From positions 1,302,001-1,366,000 of the forward strand of contig NZ_CANNDN010000001.1 in NCBI RefSeq assembly GCF_947503465.1: a stretch of 64,000 bases of DNA, read 5' to 3'. Of the stretch, positions 45,914 to 53,794 are shown in pieces; position 1 is the first letter of the stretch, and each line of letters begins with the position of its first letter. The position numbers and the translations under genes are program-made. The notes below the pieces were generated by a model. It saw only the letters and a program-made list of their open reading frames with translations, was not told the origin of the DNA and ran no database searches. This DNA comes from an uncultured Tateyamaria sp. (lineage in GTDB: Bacteria; Pseudomonadota; Alphaproteobacteria; Rhodobacterales; Rhodobacteraceae).

Positions 45914-46690
45914 CTACTGCGCGACCCAGCCACCGTCGACGGGCATGGCAATGCCGGTGACGGAGGCTGCGGCCTCGGAGGCAAGGAAAGTGCAGACCGC
46001 ACCCAGCTGTTCGACGGTCACGAATTCCTTGGTGGGTTGTGCCGCTAGCAGAACGTCGCGCTTCACCTCTTCTTCGGTGATGCCGCGCGCCCGTGCCGTG
46101 TCGGGGATCTGCCCTTCGACCAGCGGGGTCAGCACGTAGCCGGGGCAGACCGCATTGACGGTCACGCCGTCCTGCGCGGCCTCGAGCGCCACGGTCTTGG
46201 TAAGGCCGACGATGCCGTGCTTGGCCGTGACATAGGCCGACTTGAAGGGCGAGGCGACCAGCCCATGGGCCGACGCCACGTTGATGATGCGCCCGAACTT
46301 GCGGGATTTCATGCCCGGCAGGGCCGCGCGGATGGTGTGAAAGGCCGACGACATGTTGATCGCGATGATCGCGTCCCATTTGTCCAGCGGGAACTCCTCG
46401 ACCGGGCCCACGTGCTGGATGCCCGCATTGTTCACAAGGATGTCGACCGCGCCGAACATGGTTTCGGTGGTGGTAACAAGGTCCGCAATCTCGTCCGGCT
46501 TGGTCATGTCCGCCCCGTGATAGGCGACTGTCCCCGCGGATTTGCCATCCAGCGCGGCGCGTGTGGCTTCAATCTCGTCCGCGTCTCCGAACCCGTTGAG
46601 CATGATGTTGAAGCCCTGCGCGGCAAAGGCTTCGGCGATGCCCAGCCCGATCCCGCTGGTCGATCCGGTGATGATGGCGGTACGTGTCAT
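45914..46690 (-). CDS. bdhA: 3-hydroxybutyrate dehydrogenase
   Basis: Oxidises (R)-3-hydroxybutyrate to acetoacetate with NAD in the cytoplasm, the last step of polyhydroxybutyrate use. 258 residues, SDR fold: GSTSGIGLGIAEAFA (9-23), NNAGIQHVGPVEEFP, VASAHGLVASPFKSAYVTAK (Ser, Tyr, Lys of the active site) and VCPGYVLTPLVEGQIPD. The IQHV and SAHGLVASPFKSAY segments are typical of BdhA rather than other SDRs. It heads the bdhA-patatin-bicupin operon. The 191 bp upstream, to 46882, show no gene. Confidence 0.92.
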   Translation of the reverse strand: MTRTAIITGSTSGIGLGIAEAFAAQGFNIMLNGFGDADEIEATRAALDGKSAGTVAYHGADMTKPDEIADLVTTTETMFGAVDILVNNAGIQHVGPVEEFPLDKWDAIIAINMSSAFHTIRAALPGMKSRKFGRIINVASAHGLVASPFKSAYVTAKHGIVGLTKTVALEAAQDGVTVNAVCPGYVLTPLVEGQIPDTARARGITEEEVKRDVLLAAQPTKEFVTVEQLGAVCTFLASEAAASVTGIAMPVDGGWVAQ

Positions 46691-46881
46691 GGTCCATTCC
46701 TCTGAGAAATGCTGCGACGCGGCGAATGGCGTCTGTCAAAGAGGTAAGAGCATTTCGCACGTGCAGCAATGGTTGCGCTTACACGCTCTCTGTCACGTGA
46801 GGTTTACTGCCATGTCTTTCGAGAATCTGCGGAGATTTGCCGGGGACTGCATGGATTCTAGGCAGTCGCCCAGAGCAATTG

Positions 46882-47676
46882 TTACAGTGTCGGGTCCGTG
46901 GTCGGCCCGACATCCAGCCGCGTGACGTGATCGGCCATGCCCGCCGGAAAATGCTGGCGCACCAGCGGGTCATGCCCCGGCACCACCAGTTTCGGCGCGC
47001 TGGCCAGCGCCCGGATCGTGTCGAACCCGTCCAGCATGTCCTGCATGTCCACCACGATGGGAAACGGGATACCGTGCAGGAAGTTGCCGTAGAAATGCGC
47101 CGCGTCCGAGGCCAGCACCAGCCACCCGGCCTGCGTGCGGATGCGCACCGCCTGCATCCCCTTGGTGTGCCCGCCGATGCGGTGCACCGTGATGCCGTCC
47201 GCAATCTCGCTGTCGCCGTCGTGGAACGTGACCTTGCCGGAATACAGCCGCTGCACCGCCGTCACCACATGGCCCACGGTGAAGGGCGCGCGCAGGACGT
47301 CGTGACACATGCAGGGGCCGGTGGCATAGGCCATTTCCGCCGCCTGAAGGTGCAATTGCGCGTTGGGAAACAGGTGCAGGCCGCCCGCATGATCGAAATG
47401 CAGGTGGGTGACGATGATCTCGGTCACGTCTTCGGGCCCAAGGCCGAACGGTTTCAGCGCCGCGCCCGGATCAATGCGGATGGGGCGGCCCCGCGCCTGG
47501 CCCTCGGCCGCGTCAAAGCCCGTGTCCACAAGAATCACCCGGTCGTCGCCCCGGATCAGCCAGATGTAGAAATCGATGGGATCCGGCGCGTCGTGATTGT
47601 CGTCGAACATGTAATTGTCGCCGCGCACCCGTGCCGTCTGTTCGGCGTATTTGATGGCGTAGACCTCGTAGGTCAT
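46882..47676 (-). CDS. Metallo-beta-lactamase-fold hydrolase, N-acyl-homoserine-lactonase-like
   Basis: 264 residues. The di-zinc motif HLHFDHAGG (His91, His93, Asp95, His96), a later His in GGHTKGMQ, Asp in LASDAAHF and His in PGHDP make the complete metal site of AttM/AiiA-type lactonases. Length and layout fit that subfamily, but its members also hydrolyse other lactones, so quorum quenching is only one option. It overlaps the monooxygenase-fold gene upstream and is divergent from the dehydrogenase operon at 48076, whose sugar-acid-like enzymes would fit a catabolic lactone. Confidence 0.82.
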   Translation of the reverse strand: MTYEVYAIKYAEQTARVRGDNYMFDDNHDAPDPIDFYIWLIRGDDRVILVDTGFDAAEGQARGRPIRIDPGAALKPFGLGPEDVTEIIVTHLHFDHAGGLHLFPNAQLHLQAAEMAYATGPCMCHDVLRAPFTVGHVVTAVQRLYSGKVTFHDGDSEIADGITVHRIGGHTKGMQAVRIRTQAGWLVLASDAAHFYGNFLHGIPFPIVVDMQDMLDGFDTIRALASAPKLVVPGHDPLVRQHFPAGMADHVTRLDVGPTTDPTL

Positions 47677-47966
47677 CTTTCGACCTTTTCGAATGTTTTC
47701 AGGGTCTTGTTTGCGATCATGTCCGCGATCCTGGGGCCCGTTTCGAGATAGTGCGGCATCTGCTGATGCGCCTCGAACGCGGCGAGGTCATCGTAAAGCT
47801 CGTACAGGAACACGGTGTCGGGCTGGGACGGGTCCGTGCACACGTCGAATTGCTGGCAGCCCGGTTCGTCCCGGACCGAACAGCGCGCGTTGTTCAGGAT
47901 ATGCGGCATGAACGCATCCTGCGTGCCCGGTTTGAGGTCGAAGACAACGGTGACGGCGTAGGGCAT
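47673..47966 (-). CDS. Antibiotic-biosynthesis-monooxygenase-fold (ABM) protein
   Basis: 97-residue dimeric alpha/beta-barrel protein of the ABM/YgiN type, with FDLKPGTQDAFMPHILNNA and DTVFLYELYDDLAAFEAHQQ (the family His near the end of this helix) and the ending PHYLETGPRIADMI. Such proteins are quinol or polyketide oxygenases, or isomerase-like helpers in catabolic operons. Start at ATG 47966; it is the first gene before the lactonase, which it overlaps by four bases. Confidence 0.85.
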   Translation of the reverse strand: MPYAVTVVFDLKPGTQDAFMPHILNNARCSVRDEPGCQQFDVCTDPSQPDTVFLYELYDDLAAFEAHQQMPHYLETGPRIADMIANKTLKTFEKVER

Positions 47967-47998
47967 TTTCGAAGGTCCTATCTGCGTATTTGATTGCT

Positions 47999-48026
47999 TA
48001 TGCGTTAATGTATACACAAACGCATA
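47999..48026. promoter_or_regulatory. Nested palindrome, probable GntR operator
   Basis: TATGCGTT (47999-48006) and AACGCATA (48019-48026) are perfect inverted arms around the smaller palindrome TGTATACA (48009-48016). The site lies in the region shared by the divergent ABM/lactonase and dehydrogenase operons. The core fits FCD-type GntR operators, and such a regulator ends the plus-strand operon. Confidence 0.6.
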
Positions 48027-48075
48027 TCCGAAGCGAGTCGCTTCTGAACACGTTATGCCAAAAGGGACCCGCGCC

Positions 48076-49152
48076 ATGACACCTGAGTTCAAGATCGCCG
48101 TTTTTCAGGGGGATGGCATCGGGCCAGAGATCATGGCCCCGACCGTCGCGCTGCTGGAGAGCCTGGCCGCGGGCAGCGGATATACGTTCGATTTTCAGGA
48201 CTACCCCGCCGGGGCCGCGCATTACGCCAAGACGGGCGAGAGCCTGCCCGCCGCATCCATGGACGGCGCGCGGGCAGCGGATGCCATCCTGTTGTCGGCC
48301 ATGGGTCTGCCCAGCATCCGCTATGACGACGGGACCGAGATTGCGCCGCAGATCGACCTGCGCAAGGCGCTGACCCTGTTTGCAGGCGTGCGCCCCGTGA
48401 CCATCCGCCCCGGCCAGCCGACGCCTTTGGCAACGGACAAGCCCGTGGATTTCGTGCTGATCCGGGAAAGCACGGAGGGGCTGTTCTACACCCAGGGGCG
48501 CGGTGAGGTTGAGGCCGACGAGGCGCGCGAGACGTTGCGCATCACGCGCGAGATTTCAGAGCCGCTGTTCCGCTTTGCCTTTGACTTGGCCGAGGCGCGC
48601 AAGGCGGCAGGTACGGGGCCGGGCAAGGTCACCTGCGTGGACAAGGCCAATGTGTTCCGCGCCTTTGCCTTTTTCCGCGAGATGTTTGATGCCGAGGCGG
48701 CGAAGCGTCCGGGGATCGAAGCCGATCATGCCTATGTCGACGCCACGGCGTTGTGGATGGTCGAACGCCCGTGGTCCTTTGACGTGATGGTGACCGAGAA
48801 CATGTTTGGCGACATCCTGTCTGATCTGGGGGCCGGGTTGATGGGCGGTTTGGGGTTGGCACCCTCTGCCGATATCGGGGCGGATCATGCGGTGTTCCAG
48901 CCGTGCCACGGGTCTGCACCCGACATTGCGGGCCAGGGCGTGGCGAACCCGATCGCGATGATCCTGTCCGGGGCCATGATGCTGGAATGGCTGGCCGGCC
49001 GGCATGATGTGCCTGCGATGGCTGCCGATGCGCTGCGCCTGCGCAGGGCGGTCGATGCCGTGGTGTCCGAGGGCCGCGTGCTGACCCGTGATCTGGGCGG
49101 GTCTGCCGGTACGGCGGATGTGGTCCGGGCGGTCGAGGAGGCGCTGGCATGA
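48076..49152 (+). CDS. Isocitrate/isopropylmalate dehydrogenase family enzyme (tartrate-dehydrogenase-like)
   Basis: 358 residues from ATG 48076 (AAGGGA upstream; ATG 48055 has no such site). NAD-dependent beta-decarboxylating dehydrogenase family: FQGDGIGPEIMAPTVALLE, RESTEGLFY, the metal-site region ENMFGDILSDLGAGLMGGLG (Asp ligands), and HGSAPDIAGQGVANPIAMIL. Adjacent catabolic genes, and the absence of leucine genes, suggest a tartrate/malate-type or other 2-hydroxy-acid substrate rather than isopropylmalate. The stop overlaps the Gfo/Idh start. Confidence 0.85.
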   Translation: MTPEFKIAVFQGDGIGPEIMAPTVALLESLAAGSGYTFDFQDYPAGAAHYAKTGESLPAASMDGARAADAILLSAMGLPSIRYDDGTEIAPQIDLRKALTLFAGVRPVTIRPGQPTPLATDKPVDFVLIRESTEGLFYTQGRGEVEADEARETLRITREISEPLFRFAFDLAEARKAAGTGPGKVTCVDKANVFRAFAFFREMFDAEAAKRPGIEADHAYVDATALWMVERPWSFDVMVTENMFGDILSDLGAGLMGGLGLAPSADIGADHAVFQPCHGSAPDIAGQGVANPIAMILSGAMMLEWLAGRHDVPAMAADALRLRRAVDAVVSEGRVLTRDLGGSAGTADVVRAVEEALA

Positions 49153-50165
49153 TACGTGTCGCCTGCGTCGGGGCAGGTTATTTCAGTCAGTTTCACTATG
49201 GAAGTTGGGCGCGGATGGAGGGCGTCGATGTGGTGGGGGCCTGCGATCTGGATGCGGAGAAGGCCGCGGCCACGGGCGCACCGCCCTTTGAGGATCTGGG
49301 TGCCATGCTGGTGGAGGCGGCCCCTGATCTGCTGGATATCATCCTGCCGCCCCCGGCCCATGCCGCAACCATTCGCGCGGCCCTGACCGCCGGGATCAAG
49401 TGGATCATCTGCCAGAAGCCGTTTTGCATGGATCTGGAGGAAGCCCGCGGGATTGTGGCCGAGGCGGAGGCTGCAGGTGCGCGGCTGGTCGTACATGAGA
49501 ATTTCCGCTTTCAACCGTGGTATCGGGCCATCAAGGCCGCGTTGGAGGCCGGGGCGATTGGCGACGTGCTGAACGCGACCTTTCGCCTGCGTCCCGGTGA
49601 TGGCCAGGGGCCAGGGGCCTATCTGGACCGCCAGCCCTATTTCCAGCAGATGCCCCGGTTCCTTGTCCACGAAACGGCGGTGCATTGGGTCGACACATTT
49701 GCCTATCTCTTTGGCCCGGCGCAGGCCGTCTATGCCGATCTGCGGCGCATCAACCCGGTGATTGCGGGCGAGGATGCGGGCCACGTGATTTTTGACCACG
49801 GCCCGGTGCGGGCGCTGTTTGACGGGAACCGCCATCTGGATCATGTGGCCGACAACCTGCGCTGCACCATGGGCGAGGCGCTGATCGAGGGGACACGCGG
49901 TGTGCTGGCCCTGCACGGGGACGGGTCCGTGACGCGGCGCGGGTTTGGGTCTGATAAGGTCAAGACGGTGCTGCCACCGGACACGTGGGACGGGTTTGGC
50001 GGCGATTGCGTACATGCGCTGCAATCTCACGTGGTGCGGGCCATGACGGACGGCACGCCGGTGGAGAACGAGGCGCGCGACTATCTGCGGGTCATCGCGG
50101 TCAAGGATGCGATCTATGCCTCGGCCCGTGACGGTCGCAAGCTGTGGTTGGAGGAGCGCGCGTGA
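49149..50165 (+). CDS. Gfo/Idh/MocA-family oxidoreductase
   Basis: 338 residues. N-terminal Rossmann fold VACVGAGYFSQFHYGSWARM (GAGxxS nucleotide site), EKPF-like lysine motif in the form CQKPFCMD, and a C-terminal alpha/beta domain with FLVHETAVHWVDTFAYLFG. Family members oxidise sugars, inositols or sugar acids with NAD(P). It is coupled at both ends by overlapping start/stop codons and so acts in the same pathway as the dehydrogenase before it. The substrate is not deducible. Confidence 0.87.
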   Translation: MIRVACVGAGYFSQFHYGSWARMEGVDVVGACDLDAEKAAATGAPPFEDLGAMLVEAAPDLLDIILPPPAHAATIRAALTAGIKWIICQKPFCMDLEEARGIVAEAEAAGARLVVHENFRFQPWYRAIKAALEAGAIGDVLNATFRLRPGDGQGPGAYLDRQPYFQQMPRFLVHETAVHWVDTFAYLFGPAQAVYADLRRINPVIAGEDAGHVIFDHGPVRALFDGNRHLDHVADNLRCTMGEALIEGTRGVLALHGDGSVTRRGFGSDKVKTVLPPDTWDGFGGDCVHALQSHVVRAMTDGTPVENEARDYLRVIAVKDAIYASARDGRKLWLEERA

Positions 50166-50827
50166 TGGGTGCCATGAGCAATGTGGAACGGGCGGTCGCC
50201 GCGTTGCGCCAGATGATCTTTTCCGGTGAATTGCCACCCGGGTCCGACCATCTGGAAAGCGAACTGGCCGACAGGTTGGGCATGTCGCGCACGCCCGTGC
50301 GCGAGGCGGCGTTGATGTTGCAGGCCCAGGGGCTGGTCGAAATGCGGCCACGGCGCGGCATTCGCATCAGCCCGGTGTCCGCGTCGGACATGGCCGAAAT
50401 CTACGACATCCTGACCGAGCTGGAGAGCCTGGCCGCCGCGCGGGCCGCCGAAGCGGAATATTCCAGGAACGATTTGAAAACGCTGGCCACGGCCATTCGG
50501 GACATGGAGTCCGCGCTGGCCGCCGATGACCTGCGCGCCTGGGCCGAGGCCGACGACCGGTTTCACCGCGAACTTGTCCGGCTGGGCGGCAATGCGCGGC
50601 TGAGCATGGTGGTGTCGGTGATGCGCGACCAGGTGCGCCGCGCGCGCGCGACGACCCTGTTCATGCGTCCCAAGCCCAACCAGTCAAACGAAGATCACCG
50701 CCGGGTGTACCAGGCGATTGCCGAACGGGACCCGCAGACCGCGCATGATGTGCACCACGCGCACCGGCAGGCCGCGCGTGACATGCTGGTGGCCCTTCTG
50801 GACAAGCACCAGTTCTACGGCCTTTAG
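50165..50827 (+). CDS. GntR-family regulator, FCD subfamily
   Basis: 220 residues from ATG 50165, overlapping the Gfo/Idh stop. Winged helix ELADRLGMSRTPVREAALML (RTPVREA diagnostic) and an FCD domain (about 85-215). As the last gene of the dehydrogenase/Gfo-Idh operon it probably controls that operon and the divergent ABM/lactonase pair through the nested palindrome at 47999. Convergent with, and overlapping by four bases, the IclR gene. Confidence 0.88.
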   Translation: MGAMSNVERAVAALRQMIFSGELPPGSDHLESELADRLGMSRTPVREAALMLQAQGLVEMRPRRGIRISPVSASDMAEIYDILTELESLAAARAAEAEYSRNDLKTLATAIRDMESALAADDLRAWAEADDRFHRELVRLGGNARLSMVVSVMRDQVRRARATTLFMRPKPNQSNEDHRRVYQAIAERDPQTAHDVHHAHRQAARDMLVALLDKHQFYGL

Positions 50828-51603
50828 GACGTGTGCAGCTTGGTCAGCTCTTCGGACCCGCGCCGCAGGGCCGGCAGAAAGTCGATCAGGTCCGCAAGGC
50901 TGCGGCGCTGGATCGGGGCGTGGGCCGAGAGTGTCGCCAGCAGCTTGCCCTGCCCGTCCCAGACCGGCACCGCGACAGCAGCCATGCCGGACATGAATTC
51001 CTCATTATCCGTGGAATAGCCGCGCAGCCGGGTTGTTTCCAACTCGGCCTTGATGCGGTCCAGATCGGTCAGGGTGCTGTCGGTATGCGCCTCAAGCGGG
51101 CGGGTTGTCAGCACGGTGCGCAGGATATGGGGCCGCAGGGTCGACAGGTACATCTTGCCCGATGCGGTACAGTGGAACGGCACCTGGCTGCCGATGGGCA
51201 ATTGAATGCGCAGGGGCCATTCGGTTTCCACCCGGTCGAGATAGGTCATCCCCTCGCGGTCGGCGGTTGCCAGATTGCACGTCTCGCCCACCGCCTCGGC
51301 CACGCCGCGCAGGATGGTCAGACGCGCGGTGCGCAGGTGTTCGGACGACATGGTGCTGACGGCCAGCGCCCGCAGACGCGGCCCCGGGCCATAGCTGCGC
51401 CCATCCAGATCGCGCTGCAGGAACCCCTCGCTCTCGGCCGTTTGCAGCAGCCGGTGCACGGTGGGTTTCGGCAGACCCAATGCATCGATCAGGTCTGTCG
51501 GTTTGACGGCCACCCCGCGCTTGGCAACCTCCTCCATCACCATCAGCAACCGCAGATTGGTGGGGATTTGGCTGTCCTTGCGGGGGCGGTGATCGTCAGG
51601 CAT
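50824..51603 (-). CDS. IclR-family regulator
   Basis: 259 residues: N-terminal helix-turn-helix (PTDLIDALGLPKPTVHRLLQ) and the IclR effector domain (SGKMYLSTLRPH near residue 150, VPVWDGQGKLLATLSAHAPI near 215). It lies 14 bp downstream of the TRAP permease gene on the same strand, so it probably regulates the TRAP system and perhaps the GMC oxidoreductase. Confidence 0.88.
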   Translation of the reverse strand: MPDDHRPRKDSQIPTNLRLLMVMEEVAKRGVAVKPTDLIDALGLPKPTVHRLLQTAESEGFLQRDLDGRSYGPGPRLRALAVSTMSSEHLRTARLTILRGVAEAVGETCNLATADREGMTYLDRVETEWPLRIQLPIGSQVPFHCTASGKMYLSTLRPHILRTVLTTRPLEAHTDSTLTDLDRIKAELETTRLRGYSTDNEEFMSGMAAVAVPVWDGQGKLLATLSAHAPIQRRSLADLIDFLPALRRGSEELTKLHTS

Positions 51604-51617
51604 GTGTCACACTAGGG

Positions 51618-52979
51618 TCATTTGGCAAGCTCGACCAGGTACAGTGCCAGTCCCGGTACCAGCGACACCAGAATCCACACCGTGATCAGAGCGAACAGAT
51701 AAGGCACGGTATAGCGCAGCAACTTGAAGTAGGGAACGCCCGTTACACCTGACGCCACGTAGAGGTTGAGCCCGTAGGGCGGCGTGATGAAGCCGATGGA
51801 TGCGCCCACGAGGAAAATCACCGCAAAGTGGATCGGGTCCACGCCGATATTGGCCGCAATCGGCGCAAGGATCGGCGCAAGGATGATCGTCACCGGCAGC
51901 GATTCCAGCACCATGCCAAAGATGAACACGATGGCCATGGCCGTGAACAGAATGGGATAGAACCCGCCCATGGACGTCACGAAGTTGCCGATGACCTCTT
52001 GGGCACCCAAAAGCGACAGGATCTGCTGCATCACCACCGAAATGGCGATCAGGGGCGCAAGGATACCCGTGATCTGGGCCGAGCGCATGACGATGCCGGG
52101 GATCTGCGGGATGGTGAACCCTTCGACCACCAGCATGGAGAGGGTGGACTTTTGCGACCAGTCCTTGGTCTGGTCCATCCTGAACACCTTGCTCAGCACC
52201 CAGCTGACCAGGCCCGCGATGATCCCGAAGCCAACGGTCACACCCGCCGCCTCGGTCGGCGAGAATTTACCGGTGTAGATGCCCCAGAGCACCAGACCGA
52301 TGGCAAAGAAGCCAAGCCAGGCGCCAAGCGCCGTCTTGAACACCCGGAATGGCGACAGGGCAATCAGATAGCCCCAGCCATTGCGCCAGCAGATGATGAA
52401 ACAGGCCAGCATCATGCCCAGAACCATCAGCGCGCCGGGAATGATCCCCGCCACGAACAGGTCCGAAATGGGCAGGTTCATCAAAAAGCCGTAGACGATG
52501 AAGATGATCGAGGGCGGGATGATGATCCCGACCGTGCCGCCCGCCGCCGCCGTGGCCGCGGAAAAGCGTTCGTCATAGCCGCCCTTGACCATTTCGGGGT
52601 GCAGCATCGAACCGATGGTGGCCGTGGTGGCCGAGTTGGAACCCGAGATCGCCGCAAAGAGGCCGCAGGCCCCAAGCGAGGCCATGGCAAGGCCGCCCCG
52701 GATCCAGCCCAGGCAGGCATAGGCAAAGTCCGACAGCCGCCGCGCAATCCCGGACCGGTTGATCAGGTCCCCCGTCAGGATAAAGAGCGGCATGGCAAGC
52801 AGGGCAAAGCCGTCGGTAAACACGTCCTGAAGGGCCGCACCCATGTTCAGAAGCTGCAAATCCAGCACGTAGGACATGCCGATCACCCAATAGGCGATGA
52901 CAAGAAAGACCGGCACGCCCATCATGAACAGGAGGGTGACGGCGATGGAAATCACGGTGATGAGGGTTGGATCAGACAT
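51618..52979 (-). CDS. dctM: TRAP transporter large permease (DctM-like)
   Basis: 453 residues with about twelve helices. DctM signature stretches ISGSNSATTATIGSMLHPEM, GGTVGIIIPPSIIFIVYGFL and IGFITPPYGLNLYVASGVTG are present. It is the sodium-coupled membrane engine of a tripartite uptake system for an organic acid or related anion. Its start overlaps the stop of the small permease gene by one base. Confidence 0.94.
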   Translation of the reverse strand: MSDPTLITVISIAVTLLFMMGVPVFLVIAYWVIGMSYVLDLQLLNMGAALQDVFTDGFALLAMPLFILTGDLINRSGIARRLSDFAYACLGWIRGGLAMASLGACGLFAAISGSNSATTATIGSMLHPEMVKGGYDERFSAATAAAGGTVGIIIPPSIIFIVYGFLMNLPISDLFVAGIIPGALMVLGMMLACFIICWRNGWGYLIALSPFRVFKTALGAWLGFFAIGLVLWGIYTGKFSPTEAAGVTVGFGIIAGLVSWVLSKVFRMDQTKDWSQKSTLSMLVVEGFTIPQIPGIVMRSAQITGILAPLIAISVVMQQILSLLGAQEVIGNFVTSMGGFYPILFTAMAIVFIFGMVLESLPVTIILAPILAPIAANIGVDPIHFAVIFLVGASIGFITPPYGLNLYVASGVTGVPYFKLLRYTVPYLFALITVWILVSLVPGLALYLVELAK

Positions 52980-53647
52980 CAGTCGCCTCCGATCACAGCG
53001 GCTTCGATCATCTCGTCCCCGTTGCGGTATTTCTTGAGATCAGCGGAAAAGTTTTCGAACACACGCGCCGTCAGAAGGATGAAGGCGATGGGCACGGTGC
53101 CCAGGAACCACCACTGCATGATGTTGTCGGTGCCCAGCATGATCGCAAAGTTGGCCGCGGCCCGCACGGTTTCCTGCGATGTGGTGACAACCACGATCCA
53201 GGCAAAGCCGAACCATAGGACCGCATCCAGCACCAGCAAGGCCAGTTGCATCCCGCGCGGCGCCGCCTTGCGGAATTCGGCAAAGGCGAGGTGTGTGCGC
53301 AGCTTGACGTTATAGCTGCACCCGACCCACGTCATGATGAGAAACAGGAAAGGCGGCAGCGTCGTGGACCAGGCCGGTTGCCCGTTCAGGTAAAACCGCT
53401 GAATGACGCCCGCAAAGATGATGTAGCCGATGGCAAGATAGGCCACGACCATGACGGCCGGTTCCAGGTTGCGTTCCACGATCGGTGCAACCCTGTAGAT
53501 GAAGGCGACAAGCAATCCACCCAGCAGGGTCGCCATGAAGCCCAGCGGCCACATGCCCGAATTGCCGCGCAGCGCGGTCTGCAACTCGAACGAGTCACCT
53601 GTCATCAGGGCGGAGATGATCTCTCCCATGCCCGTGATCATATCCAT
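52979..53647 (-). CDS. dctQ: TRAP transporter small permease (DctQ-like)
   Basis: 222 residues with four predicted helices, the usual four of the family; length is a little above the common 160-200, with a longer N-terminal part. The family LAFAEFRKAAPRG-type cytoplasmic loop is visible. It joins DctM to form the membrane complex and lies between the binding protein and DctM genes. Confidence 0.88.
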   Translation of the reverse strand: MDMITGMGEIISALMTGDSFELQTALRGNSGMWPLGFMATLLGGLLVAFIYRVAPIVERNLEPAVMVVAYLAIGYIIFAGVIQRFYLNGQPAWSTTLPPFLFLIMTWVGCSYNVKLRTHLAFAEFRKAAPRGMQLALLVLDAVLWFGFAWIVVVTTSQETVRAAANFAIMLGTDNIMQWWFLGTVPIAFILLTARVFENFSADLKKYRNGDEMIEAAVIGGD

Positions 53648-53715
53648 GATGCACCTCCCTCGTGCGTGGCTGTTCCGCTCCGACGTCTTGCGCGATCAGG
53701 ATGCGGAAATCCACG

Positions 53716-53794
53716 CCGCACTGCTGCGGCATGGATTAACGCCTGGGCGCAACACGCCCAGACCATTGATTTACATGAAAATCCGCTTGCGGAT
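53716..53794 (-). other. Three small hairpins between the TRAP binding-protein and permease genes
   Basis: CCGCA-CTGC-TGCGG (53716-53729), CTGGGCG-CAACA-CGCCCAG (53743-53761) and ATCCGC/GCGGAT (53781-53794) all lie in the 146-bp gap. Such intercistronic stems commonly protect the upstream message, so the binding protein would be made in excess over the permeases. Confidence 0.5.

Noticed and set aside
44805-46379. Extended patatin reading of 524 residues running into bdhA
   Set aside because: The extra part is the shifted frame of bdhA on the same strand; the patatin starts at 45902.
46882-47676. Quorum-quenching function for the MBL-fold lactonase
   Set aside because: The motif is compatible, but the operon context is catabolic and no luxI/luxR gene is visible, so only the fold and lactonase similarity are claimed.
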